The position numbers and the translations under genes were made by a program. The notes below the pieces were generated by a model. The model did not search any database. It was not told the origin of the DNA and saw nothing but the letters and a program-made list of their open reading frames with translations. Source: Flammula alnicola (taxonomy: Eukaryota; Basidiomycota; Agaricomycetes; Agaricales; Strophariaceae). Taken from it: a stretch of 64,000 nt of DNA. Below, piece after piece: positions 52,101 to 61,084 of the stretch (position 1 is the first letter of the stretch; each line of letters starts with the position of its first letter). The stretch spans positions 62,001 to 126,000 of the forward strand of contig JADNRV010000145.1 of NCBI GenBank assembly GCA_015499995.1, written 5' to 3'.

Positions 52101-54835
52101 AATTGCTAACACCTGAAGCAATAGACTCCTGTATATGGGCCCGTTGGCCAGATCCTGTGACGCAGCCACTTCTGTTTGAAACGGTCAAGAAGTGCATGAT
52201 ACACGGACCTTGCGGGCCTTTGAATCCCTCCGCACCATGCATGGTTAACGGAAAATGCAGCAAGGGCTACCCAAAGGATTTTCAGGAATTCACGACTATG
52301 GATTATCATGGCTATCCTCTGTATTATCGACCAAACGATGGGCGGGCATATGATGTAGGAGGAGTAACAGTGGATAACCGATGGATTGTCTCATACCCAC
52401 CACTTCTCTGTGCCGATTTCCACTGCCATATCAACATGGAATGCGCGGTCTCGCTTGGAACGTTCAAGTATGCCTTCAAGTATATTCAGAAGGGGCCAGA
52501 TCGTGCTCTCCTTGAGCTTCACCGGCACGATGAAGTCAAACGCTGGATCGAAGGCCGCTACATTTCCGCACCGGATGCTATTTGGCGAATCTTCCACTAT
52601 GAGCTACACGAACAGATTCCAAACGTTGTTCGTCTCCAGATACACCTGCCTAACCACCATATGGTTATTTTCGATCCCAACGATGACATCGATACTGTTC
52701 TTGACCGCGGCGCACATCAGAAAACGTCATTAACTGCCTTCTTTGACGCAAATGCAGATCCTGGACCCTTGGGTGAAGAAGCTCGCAAACACACTTACCA
52801 AGAGTTTCCTCAATATTTCGTCTATAACGTGAATGAGCGGAAATGGACGCTAAGGCAGAAGGGCTTTGCCCTGGGGCGAATGTATTTCATTAAACCTACC
52901 GCAGGAGAACAGTTTTACCTTCGTACACTTCTTACCGTCGTTAAAGGAGCAAAATCATTCGATGACCTTCGCAGGGTGCCAGGGCACCACAATCCACTTC
53001 CCACCTTCTATGCTGCCTGCCTAGCCCGAGGCCTTCTCGAGGATGACGGCGAATGGCGACTTTGCCTTCAAGAAGCATCTGAAATGCAGACTGGCACCCG
53101 ACTCCGGTATCTTTTTGCAACTCTTCTGCTTTTCGGAGAGCTTGCGCAGCCTGATACATTGTGGCTTGAATTCCGACAACACATCTGCGATGATCTGGAA
53201 TGCCGTCTGCGATCAATGGGAATCCACAATCCACCTGAAGAAGATGTTTATGATTATGGGCTCTTTCTACTCGACAAGATCCTACGCGACTCTGCACATT
53301 CTCTGGCTGACTTTCCGTCGATGCCCAGACCTGTTCGTGATTGGACTGCACTCACCGTCAATCCTCTGATTACTGAGCAACTCAATTATGACCGAGAACT
53401 CGAACATGCCACTCTGGAGGAAAGACTTCCTCAGTTGAACGACGAACAGCATGTGGCTTACACAATGATCATTACCGCAATCGAACAAGATCAGGGAAGA
53501 GTCTTCTTTGTCCAAGGCTCTGGTGGTACGGGCAAGACATACCTTTACAACACAATCTGTTCAAAGCTTCGCAGTGATGGGCACATCATTCTTTGTGTAT
53601 CGTCGTCCGGCATTTCCGCACTTCTCATTCGTGGAGGGCGCACAGCTCATTCGACATTCAAAATTCCAACCGACATGCTTACCGAAGGCTCGATGTGCAA
53701 CATACCGAAGGATAGTACCCGGGCCGACCTTCTTCGCGCAACAAAGGCTATCATATGGGACGAAGTTGGCGCTCAACATTGACATGCTATTGAAGCACTT
53801 GAACGCACTCTGCGTGACATTCGCAATGATAACCGACCCTTTGCTGGCCTCACTGTGGTTCTCGGTGGCGACTTCCTTCAAACACTCCCTATTGTACCGA
53901 AAGGTTCACGGGCAGATATCATCAGCGCAACCATCCAGCGATCTCAACTGTGGCAGCACGTTGAAATTCTCCACCTCTGCCAGAATATGCGCATCGATCG
54001 AGGGTCAGCAGATGCCCAGCAGTTTGCCGCATGGCTCCTCGATGTAGGTCATGGCCGAAATATGGTTGGTGATGGTATTCAGGTCCGTCTACCTGACCAC
54101 ATGCGGGTTAATGACGTTGAATCACTTATTGATTCAATATATCCTGGTGTCGATTCTAATCCACCACCTCCGCCGGAGTACTTCCTTAATCGCATGATCC
54201 TTGCCCCCCGAAATGCGGACGTCGGAGATCTCAACAACCAAATCCTCGAAAGGATATACGGCGATGTTCGGCAATATATCAGTGCAGACCAGATGATACA
54301 CGAAACTGGGGCCGATCCAGCAGACGACGACCAAGTTCCTGTCGAATTCTTGAGATCTATTCATGCCTCCAGTCTTCCTCCGGGTGAACTGAACCTCAAA
54401 GTTGGGTGCCCAGTCATCCTCCTTCGCAACCTTTCGCCATCTCAAGGTCTCTGTAATGGCACTCGCATGATTATCACGAGAATGAACAACCGAGTTCTCG
54501 AGGTCCAGCTTCTTGGTGGAGAGCACGATGGCGAAATAGCCTTGATTCCCCGCATTACCCTGACCCCAAGCTCACGATCTGCAGATGTAACCTTTCGATT
54601 TAAGTGTCGCCAATTTCCCATCCAACTAGCATTCGCTCTTTCGATCAACAAATCACAGGGACAATCGATACGATATGTAGGCCTTGATGTGCGGATTCCG
54701 GTGTTTGCCCATGGACAGCTCTATGTCGCGCTCTCACGAGCTACTTCAAGTCATAACATTAAAATTCTGCTTCCGGATGATACGGTAGAGCCTCTTACAT
54801 CTAATGTAGTGTATGAAGAAATTCTACTAGATTGA
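49154..54835 (+). CDS. Helitron Rep-helicase (RepHel), one premature TGA
   Basis: Spliced N-terminus (exons between 49154 and about 50510) rich in Arg/Gln with the repeated phrase SLGQQ[HR]RRARER, then a CCHC-like segment [15 protein letters not shown]. The Helitron-like N domain runs from about 50700 to 51700 and ends [19 protein letters not shown]. The HUH nickase lies at about 51780-52520, with histidines in [15 protein letters not shown] and the tyrosine region [20 protein letters not shown]1-like SF1 helicase follows: Walker [15 protein letters not shown], Walker [21 protein letters not shown], and a C-terminal [17 protein letters not shown] then [13 protein letters not shown] at 53780-53782 follows DEVGAQH; the same frame then continues to 54835, so a single CGA-to-TGA change explains it. 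Start ATG 49154 gives the longest spliced frame. Confidence 0.9.
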
Positions 54836-54836
54836 T

Positions 54837-55277
54837 TTATATACAAGTAATAGAGCCATTGCGAGCAACACCAGTATGAGCTCGCGGCCTTTGTCTCGAA
54901 CTGGATTTAAGGATAGGAGCAGGCGAGATGTCCATAGGCTCGCAGTCACTAGGCGACAATGAGATATTTTCTTGTGGAGGAGAATTCAAAGAAACATTGG
55001 AGGGAAATGAAAGCTCCAGATCTTCGGATGACAGAAAGTCATCATCGCGAAACCGTTGACTCTTCTTCCGCGAAGGGGCCGAGGGGTTGAGAAATTGGTT
55101 CGAAGATGGAGCAAAGAAAGACATGTCGTTCGAAAGGTCTACTGGACGTGAGTACGACCGCTTCTGTTTCCTGTAGGTACTTTGCATTGTTCTTTCTATT
55201 AGACGATCGAGGAAAGGCATCGGCGTCCGTGGTGGTAGGTTGAATGGTACAAGATGATCAGCGGCGGTGAGTGGCAC
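54837..55277 (-). CDS. Uncharacterised Helitron-borne ORF, convergent with RepHel
   Basis: An open frame of about 146 codons whose TAA (54839-54837) lies one base beyond the RepHel stop on the other strand. It reads HLVPFNLPPRTPMPFLDRLI, then a basic stretch RKQKRSYSRP, DLSNDMSFFAPSSNQFLNP, a basic SRKKSQRFRDDDF, an acidic/Ser region and a basic end. Composition suggests a disordered nuclear or nucleic-acid-binding protein. No family recognised. The true start is uncertain because the first codon here is GTG; an upstream exon in or beyond the 315-bp repeat is likely. Confidence 0.45.
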   Translation of the reverse strand: MPLTAADHLVPFNLPPRTPMPFLDRLIERTMQSTYRKQKRSYSRPVDLSNDMSFFAPSSNQFLNPSAPSRKKSQRFRDDDFLSSEDLELSFPSNVSLNSPPQENISLSPSDCEPMDISPAPILKSSSRQRPRAHTGVARNGSITCI

Positions 55278-55344
55278 AGATGTTCATCATGTTCGTACAG
55301 TGTTCGAGAGTTGGATAGGCGGTATAGATACAGAGTACAACAAA

Positions 55345-56225
55345 GACAAGTTGAAGTCTAGAAACGATGCACATAAGACAGTGTATGGCGAAGGAAAGGT
55401 GAACAAACCCAGCGCAATAATGATCGTTATCGCGCTGGGAGTTCTCTGCATACCTCACAGGTCTCCCAATTCGTGGGTCTCCCCTTGCAGTTCTACAAAG
55501 CCCCTGCTTTCCATTGCAGTCGATAATACCGGCTCCACATCCCTCAGATGAGAGGAGGGGCACACGGCGCAAAGTCGGAGGCGTCGACGAGGCTGATTGA
55601 TGAGAGTGGTCGCTGGTGGCGTGGTGGCGAGTGACACGCAGGTGGTAGTATGAGTTCAGGTGCAATTTAGAGCTAGAAATGGTGCATATAAGGCGATGTA
55701 AGGTGAAGGAAAGATGAGAAAACACAACGCGATAATGATTGTTATCGCGTTGAGAGTTTTCTACGTACCTCACAGGTCTCCCAATTTGTGGGTCTCCACT
55801 TGCAAATCTACAAAGCCCCTGCTTTCCATCGCAGTCAATAATACCGGCTCCACATCCCTCAGATGAGAGGAGGGGCACACAGCGCAAAGTCGGAGGCGTC
55901 GATGAGGCTGATTGACGAGAGTGGTCGCTGGTGGCGTGGTGGCGAGTGACATGCAGGCGGTAGTATGAGTTCAGGTGCAATTTAGAGCTAGAAATGATGC
56001 ATATAAGGCGATGTAAGGTGAAGGAAAGATGAGAAAACCCAACGCGATAACGATTGTTATCGCGTTGAGAGTTTTCTACGTACCTCACAGGTTTGTGGGT
56101 CTCCGCTTGCAAATCTACAAAGCCCCTGCTATCCATCGCAGTCGATAATACCAGCTCCACATCCCTTAGATGAGGAGACACAGCGCAAAGTCAGAGGCTT
56201 GACGAGGCTGAGTGACGAGACAGGC
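55345..56225. repeat. 315-bp tandem repeat, about 2.8 copies, with internal palindromes
   Basis: Landmarks recur at exactly 315 bp: the CACAGG junction at 55456, 55771 and 56086, and a palindrome at 55411, 55726 and 56041. The third palindrome is a perfect 11-bp stem AACGCGATAAC with loop GATT (56041-56066); the others are slightly imperfect. The third copy lacks about 14 bp after CACAGG but keeps its overall spacing to the palindrome. Because 315 is divisible by three, a minus-strand frame stays open through the copies (56181-55258), but GT-AG signals inside each unit make a coding role doubtful. Confidence 0.85.
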
Positions 56226-56346
56226 AGGGGCGAGGTGAAGGAGACCCAGTCGAGTTGTGCTGTGATGGACTGGAACCAAAATGACGTCAGTCATGGATAA
56301 TGGATGCGACGCGACTTGGACGCGACCAAACGCAACCTACCTTACC

Positions 56347-56405
56347 GGTGTTCGAGGAAAATCGAGTCCAGGGCCTGCGCATGGACTCGATTTTCCTCGA
56401 ACACC
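56347..56405. repeat. Perfect 24-bp inverted repeat with 11-nt spacer
   Basis: GGTGTTCGAGGAAAATCGAG plus TCCA at 56347-56370 is exactly complementary to 56382-56405. It ends 12 bp before a TATA box. A cruciform, protein-binding site or double-stranded RNA source are all possible. Confidence 0.85.
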
Positions 56406-56416
56406 TGTCTTCCTCC

Positions 56417-56424
56417 TATAAATA
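56417..56424 (+). promoter_or_regulatory. TATA box of the Helitron accessory gene
   Basis: TATAAATA, 64 bp upstream of the ATG at 56488 and 12 bp downstream of the perfect inverted repeat. Indicates that the accessory gene has its own promoter. Confidence 0.6.
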
Positions 56425-56487
56425 ACCTGTAAAGTTACCCATCTTCACAACACTTAATCGTTATCGTCAAACTTGATTACAATCACA

Positions 56488-57596
56488 ATGACACTGAAAC
56501 ATAATACCTCGGGCTCTGACTCAGCTGCTGGCCTCGCGACAATACTTGCCATCGCAGCGCTCGCAAATCCACGTCATGTTCCTGACTCGAAATCAATAAT
56601 TCTGGACGCACAAGTATACATTGGATCACCCTCATGCGAGTCCCTTATTGGTGCTCTGCGCTTCTACAATGGAACCGAGATAGAATTCAGTAGCGATGCA
56701 GGTCTATATCTAATCTATGCTACTGTGAGTCCTATTTTGATCCGTACTGAATGAGGTCACTGATAGGAAATATTAGTTTGCACGTATGGAAGATGGTGTG
56801 GATATACAACCTGACCTTGCAATATCTGAATATAAATTTGTAGGGGACCTACAATGGGTATGTTTTCCCTCATCTAAGATGAATATAACGATATTGATAT
56901 TGCGTACCAGGTCATTCCTCTTGCTCCTCCCTCAGATTCTAAACCTGATGATTGTTCATCGGAGGAAGCTACACCCTTCCGCATTGACCCCTGACAACGT
57001 GCATATATCCATGTCTCAGGCATGGCAACAAATTGTCAGAAGGATGCCGGAACATTCACACTTGAAATAGAACAATATATTTCCGCTTTAAAAGATATCA
57101 AGAATGCGGCCTCGAAGCCAATCAAACCCATCGCTCCGATCTTATGTGTATTTCCCGACTCTCCCCGTTTTAGAAATGGAAAACCCGTTCCTTACAACAA
57201 ACGATTCATCTCTGCGTCAGGCTTCCTGGTGGATGTGGCCTATAAAAACCAATCTGTTGACACTGTAGAATATTTTACAGTGACTGTGGATCATATTGCT
57301 TTCTTGGGCCAGGCCAACACCAATTTGAATGATGCCCTTCCAAATACCTTGGATAGTGAGTATTATTAATATTTCTACCCACTTTTTTATTCATTAACCG
57401 TTAACTTGCAGCGTCGTCAAACACACACGCCCAAAACAAAGGCCTGATCAATTACAGCCGTGTTGATAAAAGGCACATGTCTGTTTCTCAGGCTGTTGCT
57501 CCAGTTCAAACGGAAGCAGAAGGTCCTTCGCGAAAGCGCCAACGCCGAGTTGGAGATGAATCCTCAAGCAATTCTGTACCTACCATAGAAAAGTAG
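56488..57596 (+). CDS. Helitron-borne accessory protein, possible OB-fold ssDNA-binding protein (one TGA)
   Basis: Four exons: 56488-56724, 56777-56857, 56911-57355 and 57412-57596, together 315 codons in one frame. The N-terminal half is beta-strand-like (SIILDAQVYIGSP, SLIGALRFYNGTEIEFS, DAGLYLIYATFARM, SEYKFVGDLQWVIPL). The second half reads AYIHVSGMATNCQKDAGTFT, then NKRFISASGFLVDVAYKNQS, and the tail carries a nuclear-signal-like SRKRQRRV. Alternating hydrophobic strands around glycines recall OB folds, which would fit an ssDNA-binding helper for rolling-circle transposition; this is inference, not a domain match. Codon 134 (56992-56994) is TGA, probably from CGA. Its own TATA box and good splice sites argue that it was a functional Helitron gene recently. 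No family is known to me. Confidence 0.7.
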
Positions 57597-57675
57597 GCCA
57601 CAAGTTGGCATCATGTATTTTTATTATGTATATATTACATGCAAACTGAAATTTGCATATGCATAACATTCTCCA

Positions 57676-57701
57676 CCGTGCGAAGCACGGGTAGCAGCTA
57701 G
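57676..57701 (+). other. Helitron 3' terminus (hairpin plus CTAG)
   Basis: Six-bp stem CCGTGC / GCACGG with GAA loop (57676-57690), spacer GTAGCAG, terminal CTAG (57698-57701), then T. This is the transposition terminator that halts strand transfer (family knowledge). Confidence 0.92.
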
Positions 57702-57768
57702 TATACTGATATGGATACATTATATACCGTATATATATGGTATACTATATGGTACAGTTGGAGCCTTA

Positions 57769-57776
57769 CCTCAAAG
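57769..57776 (+). repeat. Right target-site duplication of the hAT element
   Basis: CCTCAAAG, the partner of 44364-44371. The LINE 3' UTR resumes here. Confidence 0.9.
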
Positions 57777-57906
57777 GATGCATGGGGTAGTCAGGGAGCC
57801 TTGCGGAAATGGCACTAGGGCCAGAGGAGTAGTGTACACAGTAGTAACGTCCAACATAAGGCCTCGCCTCAGCGGACAATAAATTGATTCAAAAAAACAA
57901 AAAAAA

Positions 57907-57919
57907 ATCGTGCAGCCAA
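57907..57919 (+). repeat. Right target-site duplication of the LINE
   Basis: ATCGTGCAGCCAA directly after the A-rich tail; identical to 38112-38124. Host exon sequence continues to the right. Confidence 0.92.
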
Positions 57920-58007
57920 TCACCGAGTATGAAAGGATTCTTCTACTGTCGTGAATGGCATCATCAGGAAAACCGTAAATTGTATATTTTACACCATTTA
58001 CCTTCAT

Positions 58008-58471
58008 GGTACCCAATGAATCAAATATGACCCAATGGAGTGGAATGATGGACCATGATATCTACTTAAGCGCTCGTTGGTTCAAAATAGTGCACCATTG
58101 GTGCACCATGTAATGTATGAGCTTTGGCTGGTGCGGAATTATACATTATTAATCGCAGATTCTGCACCACCGACATTCAATAAATAAAGCTTTTTTTCTC
58201 AGCGCAGAATGGTTCATAAATGGTTTACCAAAGGGAGTCTATTGCGCACCGTGCAACATCCTTGATCATGATGCGCAACTTCTTTTAAATGGTGGTCAGA
58301 GAGTATAAATACTGTATTTATTTAGTTCTAGGTGCTTAGACTAAGATAGGATGAAATGTACTAAATGTCTTGAAGTTTGCTGTGGGTAGACAGGAGTGAG
58401 GTAGAAGCAGAGCGAAGAGGTGAAGAGGTCAACTTGCTCATTGGTACTCCTCATTTCGTGACCGTGTCCAC
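58008..58471. other. Former upstream region of the split membrane-protein gene
   Basis: Should contain the promoter of the disrupted gene. Visible: a short direct repeat GTGCACCATTG / GTGCACCATG near 58092-58110, whose GGTGCACC core is palindromic, and several CACC/GGTG motifs up to 58260. No other gene seen. Confidence 0.4.
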
Positions 58472-58753
58472 CTACAGCACCTCCACAACCACACCCGCCT
58501 CCTCATGGCCTCTTTGACCTTTGCTTCCTCCCCTCCTCGCCAACCTCCACTCTTGCCTCCTCGTCCTTCTCTTCAACTTCTTGAATCCATGCCTCTGAGG
58601 GAGGGGAAAACGGGTGGGGGAGGCTGGCGGGGTTACAGTAGTGGTACCAGTGGTGGCTGTCGCCGTTGTTGACAACAGAGTTGTCTCAATGGAGTCTGGA
58701 TTAAGGGAGGGAGTACGTGCGGTGAGTTCAGGACTGGTTCCGAATCGTGCCAT
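58472..58753 (-). CDS. Small hypothetical ORF, Thr/Ser-rich then basic
   Basis: 93 codons with ATG at 58753. A Thr/Ser/Pro-rich first half (TTATATTGTTTVTPPASPTR) is followed by an Arg/Lys-rich half (HGFKKLKRRTRRQEWRLARR). No family, no intron evidence. The composition could be chance in GC-skewed, low-complexity DNA. Confidence 0.25.
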   Translation of the reverse strand: MARFGTSPELTARTPSLNPDSIETTLLSTTATATTGTTTVTPPASPTRFPLPQRHGFKKLKRRTRRQEWRLARRGGSKGQRGHEEAGVVVEVL

Positions 58754-59105
58754 TTCATGAATTGCGCTAAGTCAATTCAAGCTCAGCCAAGCCACGTGAT
58801 CGTGTTTCTTGAATGAAGTTCACTGTTAACGTTCAACGTCAACGTCCGACCAAATAACCCACGTCTCTTCCTTCCTTCCCAACCACCAGGTACCTATATC
58901 ATCATTTCCCATCCATCTGCAACCTCAACCATGGCCAATGACCGCCAATGACAAGGTCCGCAGCCTAGTGCTGCCTCTCCGTTGACACCCCGCCCAGTGC
59001 TCTCCTCGTCGCCAACATGCTAACAGTCTCAAATCGCAGTAGTGCCACGTTGAAAGAGTCCGAAAGGAGTTGAGAGTGAGCAGGTAAAGTAGCATTAGGG
59101 AAATG

Positions 59106-59190
59106 CACGGGTAACCCATGGGTGTCCCGGCGCCTACCCGTACCCATACCCGCCAGTACCCATACCCGTGACCCGCACGGGTTTACCCGT
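59106..59190. repeat. Degenerate ACCCGTACCCAT repeat cluster
   Basis: Repeated variants of ACCC[GA]T with inverted copies (CACGGGTAACCC at the left, GCACGGGTTTACCCGT at the right). It is embedded in a 640-bp gap (58754-59389) without genes. Such clusters can be the subterminal region of a DNA transposon or a mini-satellite; no end or duplication was found. Confidence 0.5.
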
Positions 59191-59389
59191 CAAAATGGCG
59201 CCCAGAACGTCGAAAACGGTGGAGAAATGGCTGAGATACACTCAATTTCGATGATTTTCACGAAATTAGGTGTATCTCCATCAATTCTGCACCGTTGAAG
59301 AGACCGCGAGCGGCTAGCTGTGAACGGACTACTATTCTCCTTACCTGAGCTATTTTTAGCACTTAGTAAAGCTTACAATGTAGTCTAAA

Positions 59390-61058
59390 TGTTACAAGTC
59401 CGGACATTACAATGACAAGACTACTAAGGACTAGAGGAAACTATGCAAGATAACGAGGAATGCGCGGTCAATTAAAGACATTATCATTAGTAACTATTGA
59501 GATAACAGTCAATACATCTAATGAAGTGTACGGAATAGGCGCCTTTCAGTAATATCTTAACCATCCGGCCTATACAGCGAGGGCGCGGGTCTCTAGATTA
59601 AAGAACGGACATCTAGGCACACTACAGGACAGGTCGCGTGACATTGCCGAAGGCACCGAGGACAGTGGAGCAGCGGGGTAAAGCAGACGCCCATAGACGC
59701 GCCTGTAGCAACGCCGATCAAAGCTCGGATCAAAGGGATACCAAATTGGGAACACATACCATATCGGGTAATAACTTGGTACAGGAAGATTTCCGGGGTA
59801 CATAACTCGACACAGCGAGATCCCAGATGCACGCCGAGAGTACCAGAGTATCGGGTACGGAGGACAAAGGGTTACAACCCTAATCACGAGGATTATCACG
59901 GACAGAACGGGTGAGGATTGCCCGAGCGTCTCCGACGAGATGTAAGCGCGTCTATGCTCCGGTCAGTCGATAGCCAATGACAAGACAAGATACCAATGAA
60001 AACGAAAGGTCACGAGCCTGTATACCACGCGGTCGAGGAGGAGTAAGTCTTAGGCGCTTAAGTTAGCCGAGCCGACGACGATCTGAGCTCCCGATCCAAC
60101 CAAAAAGGCATGATTGAGCGGACGCGCACGGAAACTGTACTCCACAAGGCCGCCGCTCGCGCACAAATGCCCATGAAATCTCTATATTCTCGTCATTGCG
60201 TCTATGTAATAATATATCGTCTCAGTAGTATATAAGCAGCCCTGTAACACCGTAGAATACAAGCAATTTACCACCCACGAGATACAAGCACTTAAGAATT
60301 ATATCTTAAGTGTTTCACCTCTAAGTACCAAGTAGCTTCAAAGCGAGAGTCCCATAATATAAAAAGAAACCAAGTAACGATATAAACGAACTGTTAAGAC
60401 GAGAACGCGTGTCTAAGTGATTCGCCAAGACAAGTAAAGAGAGTTATAAGCCAAGGAACCTGTCTAAGTGACTTGTTCAAAACCTACCCTTTGTCAAAGG
60501 ACATCTGGGGACCTGGACTGTAGTGTCGGTAGACAAAGCGTCTACGCGCCTCTGGCCATTGTTAAGGGACTGTAGTGTCGGCGGATCAGACATCTGCGCG
60601 CCTCTTTCCACAAGTATAGTTTTTGAGACAAGTAAAGACAAGTTAAAGGGCATAGAGCCATCTTCTCAATTGGAGAACAAGACAAAGCGAGATCAGTTAG
60701 CAGTTTGTGCATAGAGCACTAGTTTCCGAGTACCAGACCAGAATTTACACAAGTCTATTGGACTTAAAACGACCCATTGGCTATAAACGCGCCTAAGGCC
60801 TTGCCTGAGCCGTTGTATAGTTAAACACCTTCTTTTATCGCACACCTACTATCAGGTATCGATATTATAAAACTATTATCCTCCCCTTGGACGAACTAAG
60901 TCAACTAAACATTGATTTGGGTGTTTGAGTGTAGTAAAGTAGTTATTTTAAAAGTGAAGCAAGTCGGATTTGATAGTATCTCTCTAATAGACATTACAAA
61001 GTCTATTGAAAGCGACTACTTGATTATCTAGTAGTTCACACACACCCCGCACTAAGCA
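59390..61058 (+). repeat. 5' long terminal repeat (estimated ends)
   Basis: Begins TGTTACAAGTCCGG and ends ...ACTAAGCA just before the primer-binding site, a TG...CA pair. The ends are inferred because the 3' LTR is not in the window; about 1.7 kb would be long. A TATA box TATATAAG at 60229-60236 marks the likely U3/R boundary. An imperfect duplication (CTGTAGTGTCGG ... CTACGCGCCTCT) lies at about 60515-60606. Confidence 0.6.
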
Positions 61059-61066
61059 TCTTTATC

Positions 61067-61084
61067 TGGAGCCCACCGCGAGGG
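61067..61084 (+). other. Primer-binding site of the Gypsy element
   Basis: TGGAGCCCACCGCGAGGG starts with the TGG expected to pair with a tRNA 3' CCA, a few bases after the LTR end. The matching tRNA is not identified. Confidence 0.55.

Larger units (their letters stand above)
48610..57701 (+). mobile_element. Autonomous Helitron (rolling-circle transposon), 9.1 kb
   Basis: 5' end TCTATACTATAAATC; 3' end with hairpin CCGTGC-GAA-GCACGG, seven spacer bases and CTAG, followed by T at 57702. These are the canonical Helitron end rules, and no target duplication is expected beyond the A|T host site (48464 A, or G for this copy because of the tandem mini-element, and 57702 T). It encodes a Rep-helicase, a minus-strand ORF and an accessory protein. 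It sits inside the 5' side of the hAT element, downstream of the transposase reading direction. Confidence 0.92.
44372..57768 (-). mobile_element. hAT DNA transposon inserted in the LINE 3' UTR (carries the Helitron)
   Basis: Both ends read TAAGGCTCCAAC as inverted repeats (44372-44383 and the complement at 57757-57768), followed inside by related, imperfectly inverted CATATAGTATAC-rich arms; the right end has an extra TGTAC. Eight-bp duplications flank it. The transposase is on the minus strand. Without the Helitron the element is about 4.2 kb, a normal hAT size. Confidence 0.93.
38125..57907 (+). mobile_element. Tad-type non-LTR retrotransposon (LINE), itself interrupted by hAT and Helitron insertions
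   Basis: Starts right after the left 13-bp duplication and ends in an A-rich tail (57890-57907, preceded by AATAAA at 57879) followed by the right duplication. Without the inserted hAT the element is about 6.4 kb: 5' UTR 38125-38281, ORF1 with zinc knuckles, ORF2 with endonuclease, reverse transcriptase and RNase H, and a 3' UTR resuming at 57769-57889. An RNase H after the RT together with a CCHC ORF1 is typical of the fungal Tad group (family knowledge). The element looks full length, but frame breaks and a TGA in ORF2 suggest it is no longer autonomous. Confidence 0.92.
37110..58007 (-). pseudogene. Multi-pass membrane protein gene split by a 19.8-kb nested insertion
   Basis: The minus strand at 58007-57908 encodes an N-terminal piece (MKVNGVKYTIYG then DDAIHDSRRILSYSVIGC) that stops abruptly at the LINE boundary. 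The rest continues at 38124-37110: SIISYITVFVLFVICI, LLEYMVFMLLISSLSTVMGM, LVQDCCMTLAIWGGWIHG, TLAIFSSITLTINVAITGLI, ESAALVVIFNLVLLILVF, and a hydrophilic tail ending VDEVIDRDLRPL with TAA at 37112-37110. When the insertion and one target-site copy are removed, the frame runs straight through the first membrane helix. The pattern of about seven helices matches a large Agaricomycete membrane family of unknown function. Further damage: an in-frame TGA at 38062-38060 and a one-base slip near 37400. Almost certainly non-functional in this allele. Confidence 0.85.

Noticed and set aside
53780..53782. TGA as a selenocysteine or recoded codon in RepHel
   Set aside because: Fungi lack the selenocysteine machinery, and the codon fits a simple CGA-to-TGA change seen at three other sites.
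55258..56181. Long minus-strand open frame (307 codons) with internally repeated protein sequence
   Set aside because: It is explained by the 315-bp tandem repeat, whose length is a multiple of three. Each unit contains GT...AG signals and palindromes, and the copies differ in ways that do not favour the protein.
48241..57701. Helitron host-gene capture (known for other Helitrons)
   Set aside because: No segment inside the Helitron matches a recognisable host gene; the accessory and minus-strand ORFs look element-specific, although capture cannot be excluded without a search.
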